The notes under the pieces are model-generated. The model saw only the letters and a program-made list of their open reading frames with translations. It ran no database searches and was not told where the DNA came from. Positions 60,376 to 64,000 of a stretch of DNA of 64,000 bases are shown piece by piece. The DNA is taken from the NCBI RefSeq assembly GCF_900141745.1, contig NZ_FSRM01000001.1, forward strand, positions 3,472,001 to 3,536,000. The letters run 5' to 3'. Position numbers and translations under genes: made by a program. This DNA comes from Paraburkholderia phenazinium (GTDB lineage Bacteria; Pseudomonadota; Gammaproteobacteria; Burkholderiales; Burkholderiaceae). Position 1 is the stretch's first letter, and each line of letters starts with the position of its first letter.

Positions 60376-61381
60376 AGCAGACGTCAGCAATAAGTTTGGT
60401 TACAAGACCGATCAGCGTGAACAGGAAGAGCGAACCGAGTACGACGGGGTAATCGCGGCGGATCACGGAGTCGTAGGACAGTTGGCCCATACCGTCGAGC
60501 GAGAACAGGGTTTCGATCAGCAGGTTGCCGTTCAGGAAGGCGCCCACGAAAGCGGCGGGCAGACCTGTCAGCAGCGGAATCGCAGCGTTGCGCAGCACGT
60601 GCTTCCACAGCACGTCGCGCTCCGGCGCCCCTTTGGCTCTTGCGGTCAGCACGTATTGCCGGCCAATCTCCTCAAGGAAGGTGTTCTTCGTCAGGATCGT
60701 GACGATAGCGAAGTTGCCGACCACCGATGCGGTGACAGGCAGCACGATGTGCCACAGGTAGTCCAGCAGCTTGCCGAACAGGCTCAGGTCCTGGAAGTTA
60801 TCCGAGGTGAGACCGCGCATCGGAAACACCTGCCAGAAGGTACCGCCGCCGAACAGCATCAGCAGCAGTACACCGAGCACGAAGCCCGGGATTGCATAAC
60901 CTGCCAGCACCATAACGCTGGTGACCGTGTCGAACCGTGAGCCGTTGCGCACCGCTTTCGCGATGCCCAACGGCACCGATATCAGGTAGGTCAGTATCAC
61001 CGTCCATAAGCCGAGGGTGATCGACACCGGCAGCTTGGACTTGATCACGTCCCACACGCTGTCGTGCTGATAGTAGGACTGCCCAAGATTGAAGGTCGCG
61101 TAGTTCTTCATCATCAGGAAGTAACGCGTGAGCGGCGGCTTGTCGAAGCCAAACTGCTTCTTGATCTGCTCGATCTGCTGCGGATCGACGCCCTGGCTGC
61201 CGTGATAGCCGCCGCCACCCGCCCCCGCCTCTCCGCCACGGCCTTTGCCGTGGCGGAGTTGCGTCATCACCTGTTCGACCGGCCCACCCGGCACGAACTG
61301 CGTGACGACAAAGGTTAGGGTCACGACGCCGATCAAGGTCGGCACCATCAACAACAGACGTCTAAGAATGTAAGCAAGCAT
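60329..61381 (-). CDS. yejB: YejB-type peptide ABC transporter permease
   Basis: A 350-residue permease of the DppB/OppB class with N-terminal signature (LAYILRRLLLMVPTLIGVVT), six membrane helices and the EAA loop (VLTARAKGAPERDVLWKHVL). A Gly-rich insert (GGEAGAGGGGYHGSQG) near residue 50 is similar to that of YejB proteins. ATG 61381 has GAGGTT ahead, eight bases after the yejA stop codon. Confidence 0.93.
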   Translation of the reverse strand: MLAYILRRLLLMVPTLIGVVTLTFVVTQFVPGGPVEQVMTQLRHGKGRGGEAGAGGGGYHGSQGVDPQQIEQIKKQFGFDKPPLTRYFLMMKNYATFNLGQSYYQHDSVWDVIKSKLPVSITLGLWTVILTYLISVPLGIAKAVRNGSRFDTVTSVMVLAGYAIPGFVLGVLLLMLFGGGTFWQVFPMRGLTSDNFQDLSLFGKLLDYLWHIVLPVTASVVGNFAIVTILTKNTFLEEIGRQYVLTARAKGAPERDVLWKHVLRNAAIPLLTGLPAAFVGAFLNGNLLIETLFSLDGMGQLSYDSVIRRDYPVVLGSLFLFTLIGLVTKLIADVCYVLVDPRIQFNRLGR

Positions 61382-61389
61382 GGTGAACC

Positions 61390-63333
61390 TCAGTTTGCTG
61401 CGGATGGAGCAGAAACCGGCGTGGCCGCGGAAAGCGCCGCCTGCGATTTCTTGTACCAGTAGTCGATGATCCAGTCTTCCGCCTGGTACGTGACCGGCAC
61501 GATCTTCGGATACGCCATTGTCGTCTTGTAGCCGATGCGGGAGTTCGCGTTGTAGTACTGCGGCACGAGGTAGTACTCGTTGATCAGCACACGGTCGAGC
61601 GCGCGGGTGGCCGCTTCCAGGTCGTCCAGGTTGTTCGCGGAGAGCGCTGCATGAACCAGCGCGTCCACCGCTTTCGACTGGATGCCCGGGTAGTTTTCCG
61701 AGCCCACCTGCGTCGCGGCCTCGCTGCCAAACCGGCGCTCCAGCTCCGCGCCCGGAATCGTGACCGGCGGGTAGATGAAGGTGGTCATGTCGTATTCGAA
61801 GTTGTCGAGACGCTTCTGATATAGCGCGCTGTCGATTTCGCGCATGTGTGCCTGAATCCCGAGCGTACTGAGAGCCTGCATGTACGGCAGGATCAAACGG
61901 TCCATGCCGGGTTCGTCGTCCATGACCTCGATCGTCATCGGATTGCCGTTGGCGTCACGCAGAGCGCCATCACGGTAGTGCCAGCCGGCTTGCGCGAGCA
62001 GATCGCGAGCTTCGACGAGGTTGCCGCGCAGCGAGTTCGGCGGCAACGTGTTGGCCTGCTTCACTGCCGGGCCGAACACTTCAGGCGGCAGGTCCGCGCG
62101 GAACGGCTCGAGCAACGCGAGTTCCTTCTGGCTCGGCATACCCGTCGCGCCAAACGGGCTGGCGTCGAAATAGCTGTTCAGACGCGTGTACTGGCCGTAG
62201 AACATCATCCGGTTCATCCAGTCGTAGTCGAACGCAAGCGCCAGTGCGTGGCGCACGCGGACGTCCTTGAACATCGGCCGGCGCAGATTGATCAGGAAAC
62301 CTTGCATTTGCGCCGGGCCGTCCGGCACATCGACCTGCTTGAGCAGACCGTTCTTGAAGTTCTTGCCGACATACTTGCGCGCCCATTGAGTGGCGCTGTA
62401 TTCGACCCGGACGTCCGAATCGCCGGCCTTGAAGGACTCCAGCATCGTGTACTGGTCCAGATACAGCTTGAAACGGATGCGGTCGAAGCGGAACATGCCG
62501 CGCCGCGTCGGCAGATTCGCCGCCCAATAGTTCGGATTACGGACGTATTCGATGTCCTTGTCGTTCTTGCGCTGGGCGATCAGGTACGGGCCGCTTGCGA
62601 TCGGCGGCGTTACTGCGATCTGGTCGAACGGCGGACGTTTGCCGTCAGCCGTCATACCCCACTTTGGCGAAAACACCGGCAGGTCACCGGCAATCAGGGG
62701 CGCATCGCGCTCGGCTCGCTTGAAATCGAAGCGGATCGTCATCTTGTCGACGACCGTCGCGCTTTTGATGATCGAGAACTGCGCGTTGAACAGTGGCGAG
62801 GCCTGCGGGCTCGTCAGCGTATCGAAGGAATATTTGACGTCGGCGGCCGTGATCGGGTCGCCATTCGAAAAGCGCGCGGCGGGATTGATGTGGAACGTCG
62901 CGGAAGTCAGGTCCGGCGCCACATCCACATTGTCCGCAATCAGGGCGTATTCGGAAGCGAGTTCATCCCAACTGCGCTGCATCAGCGTATCGAACATCAG
63001 GTTCTGGATGTCCGGCGCGGGCGCGCCGCGAACCAGAAACGGATTGAGCGAATCGTAGCTCTGCAGTTCGTTGTAGTTCTCGAAATTCAGCGTGCCCGTG
63101 TTCGGCGCGTCAGGGTCCGCATAGTCGAAATGCGTGAAATTGGCGGGGTATTTGGGCTGGTCGTATTGGGCGATCGCGGAGGCGGCATGGGCCGGCGTCA
63201 CCGCCAGACTCATTGCACCAAGCAGTGCGGCAACCAGCGCCGGAGCAACGCGCGTGGCAGCTTGCCGGGTCGCCAGAGCGCAAGAGATCGTCCATGCGGC
63301 GCGCGGCAACCGAAACTTCACAAGTCTCATCAT
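61390..63333 (-). CDS. yejA: YejA-type peptide-binding periplasmic protein
   Basis: A 647-residue extracytoplasmic solute-binding protein, family 5, in the YejA branch. The signal peptide is rather long (cleavage near TPAHA-ASAI). Typical phrases are FTHFDYADPDAP and NYNELQSYDSLNPFLVRG, and FDYDWMNRMMFYGQY in the middle. YejA captures microcin C and similar peptides. It is the first gene of the import operon and follows the TonB receptor gene after a terminator. Two ATG codons (63333 and 63330) can start it; no strong ribosome site was seen. Confidence 0.92.
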   Translation of the reverse strand: MMRLVKFRLPRAAWTISCALATRQAATRVAPALVAALLGAMSLAVTPAHAASAIAQYDQPKYPANFTHFDYADPDAPNTGTLNFENYNELQSYDSLNPFLVRGAPAPDIQNLMFDTLMQRSWDELASEYALIADNVDVAPDLTSATFHINPAARFSNGDPITAADVKYSFDTLTSPQASPLFNAQFSIIKSATVVDKMTIRFDFKRAERDAPLIAGDLPVFSPKWGMTADGKRPPFDQIAVTPPIASGPYLIAQRKNDKDIEYVRNPNYWAANLPTRRGMFRFDRIRFKLYLDQYTMLESFKAGDSDVRVEYSATQWARKYVGKNFKNGLLKQVDVPDGPAQMQGFLINLRRPMFKDVRVRHALALAFDYDWMNRMMFYGQYTRLNSYFDASPFGATGMPSQKELALLEPFRADLPPEVFGPAVKQANTLPPNSLRGNLVEARDLLAQAGWHYRDGALRDANGNPMTIEVMDDEPGMDRLILPYMQALSTLGIQAHMREIDSALYQKRLDNFEYDMTTFIYPPVTIPGAELERRFGSEAATQVGSENYPGIQSKAVDALVHAALSANNLDDLEAATRALDRVLINEYYLVPQYYNANSRIGYKTTMAYPKIVPVTYQAEDWIIDYWYKKSQAALSAATPVSAPSAAN

Positions 63334-63589
63334 CAGTATGCGTAGGTCGCGCGCTGGCTTGTGGCCGACACGCGGTTCGTCGGATCGACCTGGGCAATGC
63401 CAACCGCCATCGCCCGGATCACTTAAGGCGTCGCATGGCGCCTTGGGTTACGGGTAGCGTCGCACGACAAGTCCCGAACAGCAAGACCACATCGCTTACG
63501 CAATCCCTGCGTTCCTCTCGCGCTGGCCGGTCCGGCATGACATGCCCGTCACGGCGACGTACGGAGAAGCTCACAGTGTGCTACTTACG

Positions 63590-63630
63590 AAAAAAAGTCG
63601 CTCCGGCGGCACAAAGAATGCCGGAGCGAC
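63590..63630 (-). terminator. Intrinsic terminator of the TonB receptor gene
   Basis: On the minus strand GTCGCTCCGGC and GCCGGAGCGAC form a perfect 11-bp stem with a 12-base loop, followed by at least seven T. It lies 25 bases past the receptor stop codon and separates that gene from yejA, which must therefore have its own promoter in 63334-63589 or rely on read-through. That stretch contains the further dyad AAGGCG/CGCCTT (63425-63444). Confidence 0.85.
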
Positions 63631-63654
63631 AATCGTCAACAGGCTTACAACTTG

Positions 63655-64000
63655 TTAGAACTTATACGTTGCACCCACTTGCAGGTAACGGCCCATGTAC
63701 GTGTACAGGGACTGGTCGTAACCGGTCAGGTCGGTTGCATTGACCCACAGCGGATCGTACGGAGGCGCACGATTGAAGATGTTGTTCATGCCGCCGTAGA
63801 TCGTCCAGTGCTTGAAGCCCGTGTACGCCACGTTCAGGTTGAACACGCTATACGAACCGGTCGTGTAGTTCAGACCCAGCGCGTCGGAGTACGGCCCCGT
63901 GTATTGCCATTCCAGATCGGCATTCCACTGGTGGAAGTTCCACGACAGGTCCGTGTTGCCCTTCCAGCGCGGGAACGAACCACCGAACGGCTGCGCGAGC
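63655..64000 (-). CDS. TonB-dependent outer-membrane receptor (C-terminal part only)
   Basis: The minus strand reads 114 residues that end in RYLQVGATYKF, with the terminal Phe typical of outer-membrane beta-barrels. Alternating barrel strands are visible (WNADLEWQYTGPYS, FNLNVAYTGFKHWTIYGGMN), and NIFNRAPPYDPLW fits the last strands of TonB-dependent receptors. The start lies beyond the window. The receptor stands upstream of a Yej-type peptide importer in the same direction, so it may bring the same compound across the outer membrane. Confidence 0.85.
   Translation of the reverse strand, partial: LAQPFGGSFPRWKGNTDLSWNFHQWNADLEWQYTGPYSDALGLNYTTGSYSVFNLNVAYTGFKHWTIYGGMNNIFNRAPPYDPLWVNATDLTGYDQSLYTYMGRYLQVGATYKF

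Noticed and set aside
1..64000. Search by eye for insertion sequences, phage genes, tRNA and rRNA genes
   Set aside because: No transposase, integrase, tRNA or rRNA features were seen, so no mobile element is claimed.

Overview
The window is GC-rich DNA from a betaproteobacterium of the order Burkholderiales, most likely a Paraburkholderia or Burkholderia relative. Two small DUF4148-type exported proteins, the style of the exopolysaccharide (EPS) cluster, a TonB-ExbB-ExbD-ExbD-TPR operon and the many regulator and RND pump genes all point there. This placement is inferred from gene content; no rRNA or tRNA gene was seen.

Positions 1-31000 hold a colanic-acid/cepacian-like EPS locus of the Wzx/Wzy type. 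It encodes GDP-mannose and GDP-fucose supply (manC, gmd, fcl), a WcaJ-type initiating transferase, the Wza channel and Wzc tyrosine kinase, a Wzx flippase, a Wzy polymerase, five glycosyltransferases (one WcaI-like), two acyltransferases, an RmlC-like epimerase, a GMC oxidoreductase and a small secreted repeat protein. Most genes lie on the minus strand, but wzy, two glycosyltransferases and the secreted protein are single plus-strand genes placed between them. Two of these plus-strand genes share the same extended -10 promoter and G-rich leader. An AraC-type regulator with a degenerate DJ-1/PfpI domain, a roughly 1.2 kb control region rich in dyads, a lipoprotein glycoside hydrolase, a GDP-mannose hydrolase (gmm) and galU lie beside the locus.

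Positions 31000-44100 are an envelope-stress and efflux region. They hold a LysR regulator, an orphan OmpR-type response regulator, a complete tripartite RND pump (pump, adaptor, outer-membrane factor), two DUF4148 proteins, a tiny lipoprotein, and a minus-strand operon of response regulator, sensor kinase and a second regulator whose receiver has lost its phosphorylation site. The second DUF4148 gene has a leader hairpin that would cover its ribosome binding site.

Positions 44100-48860 hold a TonB energising operon (tonB, exbB, two exbD, a TPR protein) behind a structured leader and closed by a strong terminator. Next comes an array of nine 11-bp repeats (48899-49033) directly in front of a winged-helix/Fic protein whose catalytic His is replaced by Gln.

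Positions 50496-64000 are one tightly packed minus-strand series: a TonB-dependent receptor (cut by the window end), a microcin-C-type YejABEF peptide importer, TldD and PmbA, two GNAT acetyltransferases and an AcrB-like RND pump. Genes overlap or nearly touch from yejA through the pump. This looks like an uptake, processing, modification and export route for a peptide-like compound. The EPS locus, the TonB operon and this peptide operon could work together at the cell surface: TonB energises the receptor and Yej imports what enters the periplasm.
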